A stretch of DNA of 64,000 nucleotides from Streptomyces sp. SA15 (GCF_002291145.1 NZ_NTGE01000140.1:1-64000), one strand, 5' to 3'. Shown: positions 25,680-35,126, counted from the stretch's first letter. The notes: a model not told the origin generated them from the letters alone. Translations and numbers: made by a program.

Positions 25680-26510
25680 TTAGTTCACACGGGCGTTGAA
25701 GCACTCCCTCTCGCCATCCGCCGCCGGTCGGAGACAGACCCGGACCATCGTGCCGGGGCGAGTCGCGGTCATGGGGGTGTAGACGTAGGACTCGGCGTCG
25801 ATCTCGTCCTCGACCTCGGCGCCGCGGATGCCGGCACCGCGGCCGCCGCGACCGGCCACGGTCACTTCGAGCCGGTCGCCGACCCGCGTGTCCCACATCC
25901 GTGCCCAACTGGCCCCGCACTTCTCGCTGTACCGCAGTTCGATCCAGGCTCCGGTGGCCGTGCGGTGCGAGGCAAGGGTGGCCGGCCCGACGCTGCATTT
26001 CATGTGCATCGGGCTCTTGGCCTCGCAGGCGGCTCCCCGGCAGCGTGGCCCGGTGGCGGTCGGGGACGGGGGTGTGGACGAACGTGGTTCGGCGTGCTGG
26101 CCCGGCAGGAGGTACAGGGCCACCGCAACGCCCCCGACGGCCACGGCACACACCGATGCGAGTACCGCCGCGGCTGCCACGCTCTTGTTACGGGTACTCG
26201 AGACCTCTTCTGAAGCCGGAGCCGGGGACGGAGCCGCTGTCACGCGTCCGCTCCACTCCGACTCCGCGATCTCCCACAGCGCCAGACACCGCCCGTCCGG
26301 CTCGTCCGCGAGACGGCACAGCTCCTGCACCGCCTGGCGCGGCGGCAGTGTCCTGCCCTTGAGGTAGCGGTCCCAGGACGACTTGCTGAACGGGGTCTGC
26401 TCCGCGAGGCCCGCCAGGCTCAGGCCCGTGCGTGCCTTCAGCTCCCGCAGGGCGGCGGCCAGGCGGGCGCGTTCCGGTGAGGGTTCCGGTGAAGGTGTCG
26501 GCGGCGTCAT
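25680..26510 (-). CDS. Membrane-anchored XRE-type HTH protein with DUF2690 domain
   Basis: A 276-residue protein. The N-terminal XRE-type helix-turn-helix (residues ~15-75: TGLSLAGLAEQTPFSKSSW, YLKGRTLPPRQAV) is followed by a membrane segment (AAAVLASVCAVAVGGVAVAL). An exported DUF2690 domain follows, with a CRGAAC motif, Cys at MKC, and CGASWARMWD. It would connect an extracytoplasmic signal to DNA binding. The start at 26510 overlaps the stop of the upstream HTH gene by 4 bases (ATGA), so the two were translated together. The two share the HTH but not the outer domain. Confidence 0.8.
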   Translation of the reverse strand: MTPPTPSPEPSPERARLAAALRELKARTGLSLAGLAEQTPFSKSSWDRYLKGRTLPPRQAVQELCRLADEPDGRCLALWEIAESEWSGRVTAAPSPAPASEEVSSTRNKSVAAAAVLASVCAVAVGGVAVALYLLPGQHAEPRSSTPPSPTATGPRCRGAACEAKSPMHMKCSVGPATLASHRTATGAWIELRYSEKCGASWARMWDTRVGDRLEVTVAGRGGRGAGIRGAEVEDEIDAESYVYTPMTATRPGTMVRVCLRPAADGERECFNARVN

Positions 26511-27269
26511 CGCCGTAGGACTTTCCACGTGTGCGGTCCCACGATGCCGTCCACCACCAGACCCGCACGCCTCTGCACCTGCTTCACCGCACGTTCCGTC
26601 AGTGGACCGTAGATCCCGTCGATGTCCCCGGGCGCGAGGCTCGCCCTGCGCAGCAGACACTGTGCCTCGGCCACCTCCGGACCGGCCCGGCCCGCCATCA
26701 GGATGGCGTCCTCTGTACGACTGTTGCCCGTGTACCAGCGGCCGTCGATCCGCTCCGCGCGGCAGGTGTACGTGGGCGCCGACCGTGAAGCGGACGAGGC
26801 GAGGGGGGCCGCCGCCGCTTCTCCGTCGCCGTCATGGAGCCGTACGCCCAAGAGGACTGACGAGACGACGGCCAGGAGTAAGGCCGTCGCGCCGGCCAGG
26901 AGCGGCTTGCGCCGGGGACGTCCGGGAAAGCGCGCAGTCCCCGCCGACAGGATCTCCGGCTCCGTCTCGGCCGACTCCCGCGCGGGTGCGCTGCCACGTC
27001 CGTCCCTCCGGGCATCCGCCGCGACCTCGTGCAGTGCGAGCAGGCGGGGTCGGGTCGTCGCCGGCGATCCGGGCCAGCGACTCCACGGCATCCCTGGGCG
27101 GCAGCGATCTTCCGCCCAGATACCGTTCCCAAGACTTCGGGCTGTACCCCGTCTTCGCCGCCAGCTGCGGCATGGTCAGCCCGCTGTGGTCCTTCAGCCG
27201 GCGCAGGCGCGCCACCAACTGGCGGCCGCGCGGATCCAGTTCGTCGGGCAGTTCTTTCCAACGCGACAT
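26507..27269 (-). pseudogene. Membrane-anchored XRE-type HTH protein with peptidoglycan-binding domain, frameshifted
   Basis: The N-terminal frame from 27269 gives MSRWKELPDELDPRG and an HTH (SGLTMPQLAAKTGYSPKSWE, YLGGRSLPP) parallel to the downstream gene. Near 27050 a CCCC run shifts the frame. The other frame continues with LLALHEVAADARRD, a membrane segment (LLAGATALLLAVVSSVLLG) and a peptidoglycan-binding domain ending DGIVGPHTWKVLRR at 26507. With one C fewer, a ~253-residue protein results. It is either inactivated or an assembly error. Confidence 0.7.
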
Positions 27270-27505
27270 GGTCCCTCACTCGCGTCTACGGTCCCCGTTC
27301 CCGGTCGCATTCTGTTCCGTCGGGCACGGGACCGGACCCGACGGCGGTTCCCCCTGTCCCGTCGCACCGACACGGGGGACGGCGTCCTGGCAGGTCAGCG
27401 CATGGGACGTCCCGTGAGGACGTCACTTCTGCGGCAGTTGTGGCGACGCCTGCTCCCGGCCCCGCACGCTCGATCCATCGAACGCCCATCGGAAGGGGAA
27501 ACGAA

Positions 27506-27952
27506 ATGCGAGCCATCACCAGGACCCTCATCGGTGTCACCACCGCCGTCGGGATCGCCGCCGGAAGCCTGGCCGCCGCGGGTACCGCCTTCGCGGCACC
27601 CGCGCAGGACACGAGGGCGGTGGCGAGCGCGGAGGCCGTCGCCCCGCTTGAGGAGAACAACCTCGGCCTGGACGCCGAGCAGGCCAAGAACTGGCAGTGC
27701 TGGGTACGCGACCGCGGTTACAACCCCGGCGAGATCGACGGGCGGCTGGGCACCCAAAGCTGGAAGGCGGCGCAGCAGATGCTCAACGACAAGGGCCACA
27801 ACGCCGGTAACGTCGACGGAGACGTCGGGCCCAACACGATCAGTGCGCTGCAGCGTTACCTGAACACCTTCGGCTACGGCCTCGCCGTCGACGGTGTCGA
27901 CAGCGAGCCTTTCAGGGAGGCGTTCAGGGACTTCAACAACACCGGCTGCTGA
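27506..27952 (+). CDS. Secreted peptidoglycan-binding domain protein
   Basis: A 148-residue protein. A Sec signal peptide (MRAITRTLIGVTTAVGIAAG, cleavage after AFA-AP) is followed by a peptidoglycan-binding-like repeat: WVRDRGYNPGEIDGRLGTQS and DKGHNAGNVDGDVGPNTISA. The pattern xDGxxGxxT marks PG_binding_1-type modules. GGAAGGGG precedes the ATG. It is divergent from the HTH gene that carries a similar outer domain, which suggests a shared cell-wall cue. Confidence 0.8.
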   Translation: MRAITRTLIGVTTAVGIAAGSLAAAGTAFAAPAQDTRAVASAEAVAPLEENNLGLDAEQAKNWQCWVRDRGYNPGEIDGRLGTQSWKAAQQMLNDKGHNAGNVDGDVGPNTISALQRYLNTFGYGLAVDGVDSEPFREAFRDFNNTGC

Positions 27953-27959
27953 GCTGAGC

Positions 27960-28002
27960 GCCGCGGCCCGTCCTCCCCTCGGGGGAGAGGACGGGCCGCG
28001 GC
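27960..28002. terminator. Bidirectional terminator after the PG-binding gene and argS
   Basis: A ~19-bp stem with one small bulge: GCCGCGGCCCGTCCTC on the left pairs with GAGGACGGGCCGCGGC on the right, around a CCCTCGGGGG apex. It lies between convergent genes. Confidence 0.85.
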
Positions 28003-28013
28003 TCACGTGTGCA

Positions 28014-29774
28014 TCAGAGCCGCTCGGGCGTCCTGATCCCCAGCAGCGCCATGCCCCGGTGCAGCGTGCGGGCCGTGACGTCGCACAGGAACAGGCGGTT
28101 CTGTACCTGCTGCGGCGTCTCGGCCTTCAGGACCGGGCACTTGTCGTAGAACGTCGTGTACAGGGACGCCAACTGGTAGAGGTACGCCGCCAGCTTGTGG
28201 GGGGCGTACTCCTTCGCCGCCTCCGCCACCGTCTCCGCGAAGGCGTCGACGTGCAGGCCCAGCGCGCGCTCCGCCTCGTGCAGGTCCAGCTCCGGGTGCG
28301 CGGCGGGGCGGGCCTCGCCGGCCTTGCGCAGGATCGAGCGGATACGGGCGTACGCGTACTGGAGGTAGACGGACGTGTCGCCGTTCAGAGAGACCATCTG
28401 GTCCAGGTCGAACTTGTAGTCCCGGTTCGCCGACGTCGACAGGTCCGCGTACTTCACCGCGCCGACGCCCACCTGGGTGCCCCGCTCGGCGATCTCCTCC
28501 TCCGAGAGGTCCTGCGCCTTCTCCCGTACGACGGCACTGGCGCGGTCGATCGCCTCGTCCAGCAGGTCGACCAGGCGGATCGTCTCGCCCTCACGGGTCT
28601 TGAACGGCTTGCCGTCCTTGCCGAGGACCGTGCCGAAGGCCAGTTGGACCGCCTTCACGTCGTCGTTCAGCCAGCCCGCCCTGCGCGCCGTGTCGAAGAC
28701 CATCTTGAAGTGCAGCGACTGGCGGGCGTCGACCACGTACAGCAGCGTGTTCGCCTTGAGGTTGAAGACGCGGTCGCGGATCGCCGACAGGTCGGTGGCC
28801 GCGTAGCCGTAGCCGCCGTCCGACTTCTGCACGATCAGCGGGACCGGATTGCCGTCCGGGCCCTTGATGTCGTCGAAGAACACGCACAGCGCGCCCTCGG
28901 AGCGGACCGCGACGCCCGACTCCTCCAGCAGGCGGCAGGTCTCGGCGAGCATGTCGTTGTAGCCGGACTCGCCGACGATGTCCGGGTCCCGTACCTCCAT
29001 GTCCAGCTTCTCGAAGACGGAGAAGAAGTAGATCTTCGACTCGTCCACGAACTTCTGCCACATGGCGAGCGTGTGCGGATCGCCGGCCTGGAGGTCGACC
29101 ACCCGGCGCCGGGCCCGCGTCTTGAACTCCTCGTCGGAGTCGAAGTGCCCCCGTGCGGCCTTGTAGAGGCGGTCGAGGTTCGACATCGCCTCCTCGCCGG
29201 AGACCTGCGCGTCCTTGTGGTCCAGCTCGTGCGGGTGCTCCTCCAGGTACTGGATCAGCATGCCGAACTGGGTGCCCCAGTCGCCGATGTGGTGCCGGCG
29301 CACGACCGTCTCACCGGTGAACTCCAGCAGCTGGACCACCGCGTCGCCGATCACGGCGGAGCGCAGGTGACCGACGTGCATCTCCTTCGCCACGTTCGGC
29401 TGGGCGTAGTCGATCACCGTCGTGCCCGGGTTGTCCGCGTACGGGACGCCGAGGCGCTCGGGGTCCTCATACCGCGCGGCCAGGTTCTGAGTGATCGCCT
29501 GGTCCGTGACCGTGATGTTCAGGAAGCCGGGGCCGGAGACCTCGATGTCCTTGATCACGTCACCCGTCTCGACCCGCGTGACCACCTGCGTCGCCAGCTC
29601 CCGCGGGTTCGCCTTGGCCTTCTTCGCCAGCGCCAGGATCCCGTTGGCCTGGAAATCCGCCCGGTCGCTTCGTCGCAGCAGCGGGTCGGCAGAGCCGGTC
29701 TCCGGCAGGGCAGCCGAGAGGGCGGTCGCGAGACGCTGGTTGACGGAAGCGGTGAGGGACGTGACCGAGGCCAT
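28014..29774 (-). CDS. argS: Arginyl-tRNA synthetase
   Basis: A 586-residue class I synthetase that charges tRNA(Arg). The N-terminal tRNA-binding extension (Add-1) precedes the HIGH-type motif in PNVAKEMHVGHLRS. The KMSK-like loop is the degenerate GKDGKPFKTREG, as usual for ArgRS. The DALR anticodon-binding domain is at the C terminus (QYAYARIRSILRKAGE through the final LLGIRTPERL). The gene is divergent from lysS with a 154-base promoter region between them. Confidence 0.97.
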   Translation of the reverse strand: MASVTSLTASVNQRLATALSAALPETGSADPLLRRSDRADFQANGILALAKKAKANPRELATQVVTRVETGDVIKDIEVSGPGFLNITVTDQAITQNLAARYEDPERLGVPYADNPGTTVIDYAQPNVAKEMHVGHLRSAVIGDAVVQLLEFTGETVVRRHHIGDWGTQFGMLIQYLEEHPHELDHKDAQVSGEEAMSNLDRLYKAARGHFDSDEEFKTRARRRVVDLQAGDPHTLAMWQKFVDESKIYFFSVFEKLDMEVRDPDIVGESGYNDMLAETCRLLEESGVAVRSEGALCVFFDDIKGPDGNPVPLIVQKSDGGYGYAATDLSAIRDRVFNLKANTLLYVVDARQSLHFKMVFDTARRAGWLNDDVKAVQLAFGTVLGKDGKPFKTREGETIRLVDLLDEAIDRASAVVREKAQDLSEEEIAERGTQVGVGAVKYADLSTSANRDYKFDLDQMVSLNGDTSVYLQYAYARIRSILRKAGEARPAAHPELDLHEAERALGLHVDAFAETVAEAAKEYAPHKLAAYLYQLASLYTTFYDKCPVLKAETPQQVQNRLFLCDVTARTLHRGMALLGIRTPERL

Positions 29775-29928
29775 GGAGTGGGTGCCGTTCTCCTCGTGGG
29801 ATGGATAGACACGGCCAGTATCCCATGGTGCGTAAAGCGGTTTTCTCGGGCGCGGGGAGGTCTGGGAGAATGGGCGGGTCAGCCGTGCGACCGTACCGGC
29901 TGTGGTCGAGTAACCAGAAAAAGAGGAC

Positions 29929-31671
29929 GTGCCGATCGTGGCTCAGAGCACCGAGACCACCGACTGGGTCTCCCGTTTCGCGGATGAGGTCATCGAGGAG
30001 TCGGAGCGTCGGGCCCCCGGCAAACCCGTTGTCGTCGCGTCCGGGCTCTCGCCGTCCGGCCCCATCCACCTGGGGAACCTGCGGGAGGTCATGACCCCGC
30101 ACCTTGTGGCGGACGAGATCCGGCGGCGCGGGCGTCAGGTGCGGCACCTGATCTCCTGGGACGACTACGACCGCTACCGCAAGGTGCCCGCCGGTGTCGC
30201 CGGCGTCGACGAGTCCTGGGCCGAGCACATCGGCAAGCCGCTCACCTCCGTCCCGGCCCCCAAGGGCTCCGCCCACCCCAACTGGGCCGAACACTTCAAG
30301 GCCGCGATGATCGAGTCGCTCGCCGAGCTGGGGGTCGAGTTCGACGGGATCAGCCAGACCGCGCAGTACACCTCCGGGGTGTACCGGGAGCGGATCCTGC
30401 ACGCGATCAAGCACCGCGGCGAGATCGACGCGATCCTCGACCAGTACCGGACCAAGAAGGCTCCCGCCGCCAAGAAGCAGCAGAAGCCCGTCGACGAGGC
30501 CGAGCTGGAGGCCGCCGAGGGGTCGGGCGCGGCGAGCGAGGACGACGGGAGCAGTGGCTCCGCCGGGTACTTCCCGTACAAGCCGTACTGCGGCAACTGC
30601 GAGAAGGACCTCACCATCGTCACCGCCTACGACGACGACACCACCGAGCTGACCTACACCTGCACCGCCTGCGGCTTCGGCGAGACCGTGCGGCTGAACG
30701 AGTTCAACCGCGGCAAGCTGGTGTGGAAGGTCGACTGGCCGATGCGGTGGGCGTACGAGGGGGTCGTCTTCGAGCCGAGCGGGGTCGACCACTCCTCTCC
30801 GGGGTCCAGCTTCCAGGTCGGCGGACAGATCGTCGGGCTCTTCGGCGGCAAGCAGCCGATCGGACCCATGTACGCCTTCGTGGGTATCTCCGGGATGGCG
30901 AAGATGTCGTCGTCGCGCGGTGGCGTGCCCACCCCCGCCGACGCCCTGAAGATCATGGAGCCGCAGCTCCTGCGCTGGCTGTACGCCCGCCGCAAGCCCA
31001 ACCAGTCCTTCAAGATCGCCTTCGACCAGGAGATCCAGCGCCTCTACGACGAGTGGGACAAGCTGGACGCGAAGGTCGCGGACGGGTCGGCTCTTCCGGC
31101 GGACGTCGCCGCGCACTCGCGTGCGGTACGGACCGCCGGCGGTGAGCTGCCGAAGACGCCCCGGCCCCTGCCGTACCGGACCCTCGCCTCCGTCGCCGAC
31201 ATCACCGCCGGGCACGAGGACCAGGCACTGCGGATCCTCTCCGAGCTCGACCCGGAGAACCCGCTGGCGTCGCTGGACGAGGTGCGGCCGCGCTACGACA
31301 AGGCCGAGGCGTGGATCAACACCCAGGTGCCCGCCGACCAGCGGACCATCGTGCGGGACGAACCCGACGCCGAGCTGCTGAAGTCCCTCGACGAGCAGGC
31401 CCAGCAGTCGCTACGACTGCTGCTGGACGGGCTGGCCGAGGCGTGGTCCCTGGACGGGCTCACCCACCTCGTCTACGGCGTGCCCAAGGTGCAGGCCGGG
31501 TTCCCCGCGGACGCGACGCCCAGGGAACTGCCGCCGGAGATCAAGACCGCCCAGCGGTCCTTCTTCGCACTGCTGTACCACCTGCTGGTGGGACGGGACA
31601 CGGGGCCGCGGCTGCCTACGCTGCTGTTGGCGGTGGGGCAGGAGCGGGTGCGGGCCCTGCTCGGGGAGTAA
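29929..31671 (+). CDS. lysS: Lysyl-tRNA synthetase, class I
   Basis: A 580-residue class I LysRS, the archaeal-type enzyme used by some actinobacteria. HIGH is ASGLSPSGPIHLGN and KMSKS is MAKMSSSRGG. A zinc-ribbon pair CGNC...CTAC lies near residues 223-246. The C-terminal region binds the anticodon. The frame starts at GTG 29929; a second GTG at 29938 is better spaced from AAGAGGA (10 bases) and may be the true start, giving three fewer residues. Streptomyces can also carry a class II LysRS elsewhere. Confidence 0.95.
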   Translation: MPIVAQSTETTDWVSRFADEVIEESERRAPGKPVVVASGLSPSGPIHLGNLREVMTPHLVADEIRRRGRQVRHLISWDDYDRYRKVPAGVAGVDESWAEHIGKPLTSVPAPKGSAHPNWAEHFKAAMIESLAELGVEFDGISQTAQYTSGVYRERILHAIKHRGEIDAILDQYRTKKAPAAKKQQKPVDEAELEAAEGSGAASEDDGSSGSAGYFPYKPYCGNCEKDLTIVTAYDDDTTELTYTCTACGFGETVRLNEFNRGKLVWKVDWPMRWAYEGVVFEPSGVDHSSPGSSFQVGGQIVGLFGGKQPIGPMYAFVGISGMAKMSSSRGGVPTPADALKIMEPQLLRWLYARRKPNQSFKIAFDQEIQRLYDEWDKLDAKVADGSALPADVAAHSRAVRTAGGELPKTPRPLPYRTLASVADITAGHEDQALRILSELDPENPLASLDEVRPRYDKAEAWINTQVPADQRTIVRDEPDAELLKSLDEQAQQSLRLLLDGLAEAWSLDGLTHLVYGVPKVQAGFPADATPRELPPEIKTAQRSFFALLYHLLVGRDTGPRLPTLLLAVGQERVRALLGE

Positions 31672-31679
31672 GCGGTTCT

Positions 31680-31725
31680 ACGACTGTGGGGGCGCCCGGT
31701 GTTTGCCGGGCGCCCCCACAGTCGT
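31680..31725. terminator. Strong bidirectional terminator after lysS
   Basis: A perfect 20-bp stem (31680-31699 with 31706-31725) closed by a 6-base loop TGTTTG; the left arm begins ACGACTGTGGGGGCGC. It starts 8 bases after the lysS stop and lies between convergent genes. Confidence 0.92.
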
Positions 31726-31740
31726 CTTTCGTGGATTCGG

Positions 31741-33108
31741 TTACGCGATGTGGTCTTCTTCCAGTTCCGCGTTGAAGCGGTTGGTGAAACGCATGACCAT
31801 CCGTTTGGCGTCGGCGTCCAGGACGGGGATGCCGTAGGTCGCCTCGACGTTGCTGCTGAACTCGCGGGGAGTCGGGTAGCCGCTGCCGTCTATCGACTGC
31901 TTGAAGACCTGGTAGTACGCCTCTTCGTCCGGCTCGGGGGGTTCCGGGGGGCCGCCTCCCTCGCCCAGTTCGCGGGTGCGGCCGGGGCCTGCGGGGATGG
32001 GGAAGCTGCCGGTCTCCTCCGGAGAGGGGCCCTGGGTAGGGGGTTCCTCAAGGTACTGCTGGTCTTGGTACTGCTGGTCTTGGTACTGCTGGTCCTGGTA
32101 ATGCTCGGCCTGGAGCTGTTCTGCGTACCACTGCTCGTATTGCTCTTGGGGGTCGTAGGTGGGGTCGTAGCCGCCCTGGTATTCGACCTGGCGGGGGGTT
32201 TCGAACCAGGGGCTGTTGTCCGGATCTGGCGTGTTGGGCAGTTGCTCGGCGTTGGGGTTGCTGTCGAGCTCCAGGCGCTGCCCGCTGTGGGGTGCCGCTC
32301 TCTGCGGGACGGGTGCCCCAGCGGCACGACTGCCCGCAGCCGCGTCGGATGCAGCTGCCGCGTCGGCTGCCGGGGCCGCGTCCAGCGCCTGCTGCGGTGC
32401 CGGCGGGAGCAACGCCGGCTCTATGCCTGCCGCCGCCAAGCCCGCCGGGGCCGTTTCCGCCAGTGGAACCCCGTACCGCGCCAACCGCAGCGGCATCAGG
32501 CTCTCCACCGGCGCCTTTCTCCTCCACGCCCGGCCGAAGCGTGACCGTAGGCGGGCCTGGTAGACCAGGCGCTCCTGTTCCAGCTTGATGACCTGCTCGT
32601 AGGAGCGGAGCTCCCAGAGCTTCATGCGGCGCCAGAGCAGGAACGTCGGGAGGGGGGAGAGGAGCCAGCGGGTGAGGCGGACCCCCTCCATGTGCTTGTC
32701 CGCCGTGATGTCGGCTATGCGGCCGATCGCGTGGCGGGCCGCCTCCACCGAGACCACGAAGAGGATCGGGATCACCCCGTGCATGCCCACGCCCAGCGGG
32801 TCCGGCCAGGCCGCCGCGCCGTTGAACGCGATCGTGGCCGCCGTGAGCAGCCATGCCGTCTGGCGGAGCAGCGGGAAGGGGATGCGGATCCAGGTCAGGA
32901 GCAGGTCGAGGGCGAGGAGGACGCAGATACCCGCGTCGATTCCGATCGGGAAGACGTAACTGAAGTTCCCGAAGCCCTTTTGGAGGGCCAACTCGCGGAC
33001 GGCCGCGTAGGAACCCGCGAAGCCGATACCGGCGATGATGACGGCACCGGAGACGACCACGCCGATGAGAACCCGGTGCATCCGTGTCAGCTGCAGTGGC
33101 GCGGCCAC
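31741..33108 (-). CDS. DUF2637 membrane protein (SpdB-like) with long Gln/Pro-rich tail
   Basis: About 455 residues. The N-terminal half has four membrane segments typical of DUF2637 (VLIGVVVSGAVIIAGIGFAG, YVFPIGIDAGICVLLALDLL, TAATIAFNGAAAWPDP, GVIPILFVVSVEAARHAI), related to the spread proteins of Streptomyces conjugative elements. The C-terminal half is cytoplasmic, disordered and rich in Gln, Pro and Glu, with a three-fold YQDQQ repeat. The GTG at 33108 follows GGGAGGGG; a TTG at 33144 lies upstream. One stretch of the tail (~residues 257-264) is encoded by a dispersed repeat. Confidence 0.75.
   Translation of the reverse strand: MAAPLQLTRMHRVLIGVVVSGAVIIAGIGFAGSYAAVRELALQKGFGNFSYVFPIGIDAGICVLLALDLLLTWIRIPFPLLRQTAWLLTAATIAFNGAAAWPDPLGVGMHGVIPILFVVSVEAARHAIGRIADITADKHMEGVRLTRWLLSPLPTFLLWRRMKLWELRSYEQVIKLEQERLVYQARLRSRFGRAWRRKAPVESLMPLRLARYGVPLAETAPAGLAAAGIEPALLPPAPQQALDAAPAADAAAASDAAAGSRAAGAPVPQRAAPHSGQRLELDSNPNAEQLPNTPDPDNSPWFETPRQVEYQGGYDPTYDPQEQYEQWYAEQLQAEHYQDQQYQDQQYQDQQYLEEPPTQGPSPEETGSFPIPAGPGRTRELGEGGGPPEPPEPDEEAYYQVFKQSIDGSGYPTPREFSSNVEATYGIPVLDADAKRMVMRFTNRFNAELEEDHIA
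32056..32100. repeat. Three 15-bp tandem repeats in the DUF2637 gene
   Basis: Copies at 32056-32070, 32071-32085 and 32086-32100 (CTGCTGGTCTTGGTA, one base different in the last) encode YQDQQ three times on the minus strand. Replication slippage would change copy number in frame. Confidence 0.9.
32316..32340. repeat. Dispersed 25-bp repeat, coding copy
   Basis: Exact copy of 4367-4391, here inside the DUF2637 coding region. The flanks are also similar: GGGGTGCCGCT lies upstream and a degenerate GCAGC...GTCGGATG core follows, as at the intergenic copy. It adds Ala/Arg/Pro-rich residues to the disordered tail. Confidence 0.75.
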
Positions 33109-33193
33109 CCGTACTCCCCTCCCAGTGCGTGTTGTTGCGCGCAACAGGGTGGCACATCTGTGCGGGAGACGGGTGGCCGGTCCAGAGTGACGG

Positions 33194-34078
33194 TCAGCTC
33201 TTCTTCGACGCCGACTTCGACGGGGAGGCCGAGGGCGCCTCCGAACCCGCCTCCGAACCCGCCTTCGACGCCGACTTCGTGGGCGACGGCGAACCGCTCG
33301 CCTTGCCCACGCCGTTCGCCGACGACACCGAAGCCACCGCCTCCTTCGCCGCCTTCTGCGCCAGCTTCGCCAGGGACTGAGCGCTCGGGGACTTCTCGCC
33401 GGCCAGGCCCGCGCCGTTGTAGTCGAGGGTGACGACGACGTTCTCGACGCGTGCCACGACCGTCTGCTGCTTGAAGGAACCCTCCTTCTTCTTCAGGTCG
33501 TAACTCACGGCCGTCGCCGCGTCGCCCGTCCCGGCGACCGGCTCCGACTTCGTGTTCTTCGCGCCGCTCACCGCCTGGGCGTCCTGGATCTGCTTGTCGT
33601 AGTACGACTGCGCCTGCTTCTCGCCCGTGCCGCGCGAGGTGTCCGACTCGAAGCGCAGCAGGGCGACGTTCAGCCAGCGGAACTGGGAGCCCTTGACGCC
33701 GTTGTTGTCGAGGCTGCTCCAGGAGCAGTTGGCGCGCGTCGCCGTGTCGTCCGACGTGCCCTCCTTGCCGGACTTCGCCGCCTCGGGCACCAGTTCGCCC
33801 AGGGTCTTCTTCGACAGCACCGCGCACGGCTCCGGAAGCGACTTGTACGCCGCCGCCTGCACCGTCGGCGAAGGGCTCGCGGAGGCCGAGGCGGTGGCGC
33901 CCGCGTTCTTGGCGCCGGCGTCGTCGGAGCCGGAGTCCGAGGAGCAGCCGGTGGCGATCAGCATCGCGGGGACGGCGGCAGCCGCGCAGACAAGGACGCG
34001 GTTGAGGCGCTTCGCTCGCTGATCGCGCTGGTCTCGCTTCTCTCGCTGTGCTAGTCGCTGCATGGTTCCTTCACTCAT
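33194..34078 (-). CDS. DUF3558 family lipoprotein
   Basis: About 294 residues. A lysine/arginine-rich N terminus leads to a lipobox (MLIATGCSSDSG), so it is anchored outside the membrane. A DUF3558 domain follows: KSLPEPCAVLSKKTL, then NCSWSS with a conserved Cys, and VSYDLKKKEGSFKQQTV. The tail is Ser/Pro/Ala-rich. A second in-frame ATG at 34063 is a plausible alternative start. It is a paralogue of the adjacent upstream gene. Function unknown. Confidence 0.75.
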   Translation of the reverse strand: MSEGTMQRLAQREKRDQRDQRAKRLNRVLVCAAAAVPAMLIATGCSSDSGSDDAGAKNAGATASASASPSPTVQAAAYKSLPEPCAVLSKKTLGELVPEAAKSGKEGTSDDTATRANCSWSSLDNNGVKGSQFRWLNVALLRFESDTSRGTGEKQAQSYYDKQIQDAQAVSGAKNTKSEPVAGTGDAATAVSYDLKKKEGSFKQQTVVARVENVVVTLDYNGAGLAGEKSPSAQSLAKLAQKAAKEAVASVSSANGVGKASGSPSPTKSASKAGSEAGSEAPSASPSKSASKKS

Positions 34079-34250
34079 GACGCTCGTGTTCCTGCCGTCG
34101 GATCGGGTCCGGGGACGCTGGGGTTCCTGATGGTTCCTGGCGGTTCCTGCGGTCGGATCGGGTCCGAGGGGCCACGGTACGCGGTGAGGAGGACATGCGG
34201 CCGTGCTTCGTGCGCTTTGCGTGCGGGCGTGAGGAGCGTGTGAAGGGGCG

Positions 34251-35126
34251 TCAGTCGGACAGCGTGTTCGCCAACTGCGAGGCCAGTTTCCGGGCCTTGT
34301 CCTGCATTTCCTTGCTGTCCGGGGCCACACCGACGGTGGCCGGCTGCTCCACGTACTCGATCGTCACGATCACGTTCGACGTGCGGAACGCCACAGTCAC
34401 CGTGCGCTGCTGGGCCGTCGAACCGGAGCTGCTCAAGACGTGGTCCAGGAACGCTTCGTCGCCGAGGTCGTCGAGGAGGCGGGGCTGGAGAGTGGAAGGG
34501 GTGGTGGAGACGGAAGGGGAGGGGGAGCCGGAGACGGACGTCGAGGGGGCGTCGCTCGGGTCGCCGGCTTCGTCGGCGCCGGTGGTGGGGCTGGAACTCG
34601 CGCCGGACGCCACTTCGGACACCGATTCGGACGGCGATTCGGACGCCGATTCGGACGGCGATTCGGACGGCGTCGGCTCGGGAAGGTCCGCCGCATCCTC
34701 CTTCGTCCCGAACAGCTGCTGCGCCTCGCTGTCGTCGCTCACGGTGTTGTCGTACGAGACCACCCGCTCGAAGTCGACGAGGAGATGGTCGGTGGCGTCC
34801 GTGGACTCCACCTTCCAGCGGCAGCCGACCTTGCGGTCCGTGTCGTAGGTGAGCGTGGCCTCGCCCGCGTAGGCCTTCTCCCGCTGCTCCGCGTCCGTGA
34901 TCTGCCTGACGCCGGGCAGGAGCGAGTTGAGGGTGTCCTGGCCGACCGCGCCGCAGGGTTCGGGGAGGGTGCGGTACCGGCCCGGCTGGGCCGAGGCCGC
35001 AGCCGTACTGGAGTCGCCGGGGTTGGAGTTGTCAGGCGGACTGCCGTTGTCCGAGCTGCCGGTGCAGCCGGCCAGCAGGGCCGCGAGGAGCGCGACTGTG
35101 CCGGGTACGTAGGCCTTCCGCTGCAC
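34251..35126 (-). CDS. DUF3558 family lipoprotein (paralogue)
   Basis: A 291-residue lipoprotein: MQRKAYVPGTVALLAALLAGC gives a clear signal with lipobox LAGC. The DUF3558 domain has RTLPEPCGAVGQDTLNSLLP and GCRWKVEST, matching the Cys pattern of the next gene. A middle linker carries a Ser-Glu-Pro repeat (SESPSES at about residues 155-170, encoded by GGCGATTCGGA-type repeats). The two lipoproteins are tandem paralogues 172 bases apart and probably co-transcribed. Confidence 0.78.
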   Translation of the reverse strand: MQRKAYVPGTVALLAALLAGCTGSSDNGSPPDNSNPGDSSTAAASAQPGRYRTLPEPCGAVGQDTLNSLLPGVRQITDAEQREKAYAGEATLTYDTDRKVGCRWKVESTDATDHLLVDFERVVSYDNTVSDDSEAQQLFGTKEDAADLPEPTPSESPSESASESPSESVSEVASGASSSPTTGADEAGDPSDAPSTSVSGSPSPSVSTTPSTLQPRLLDDLGDEAFLDHVLSSSGSTAQQRTVTVAFRTSNVIVTIEYVEQPATVGVAPDSKEMQDKARKLASQLANTLSD

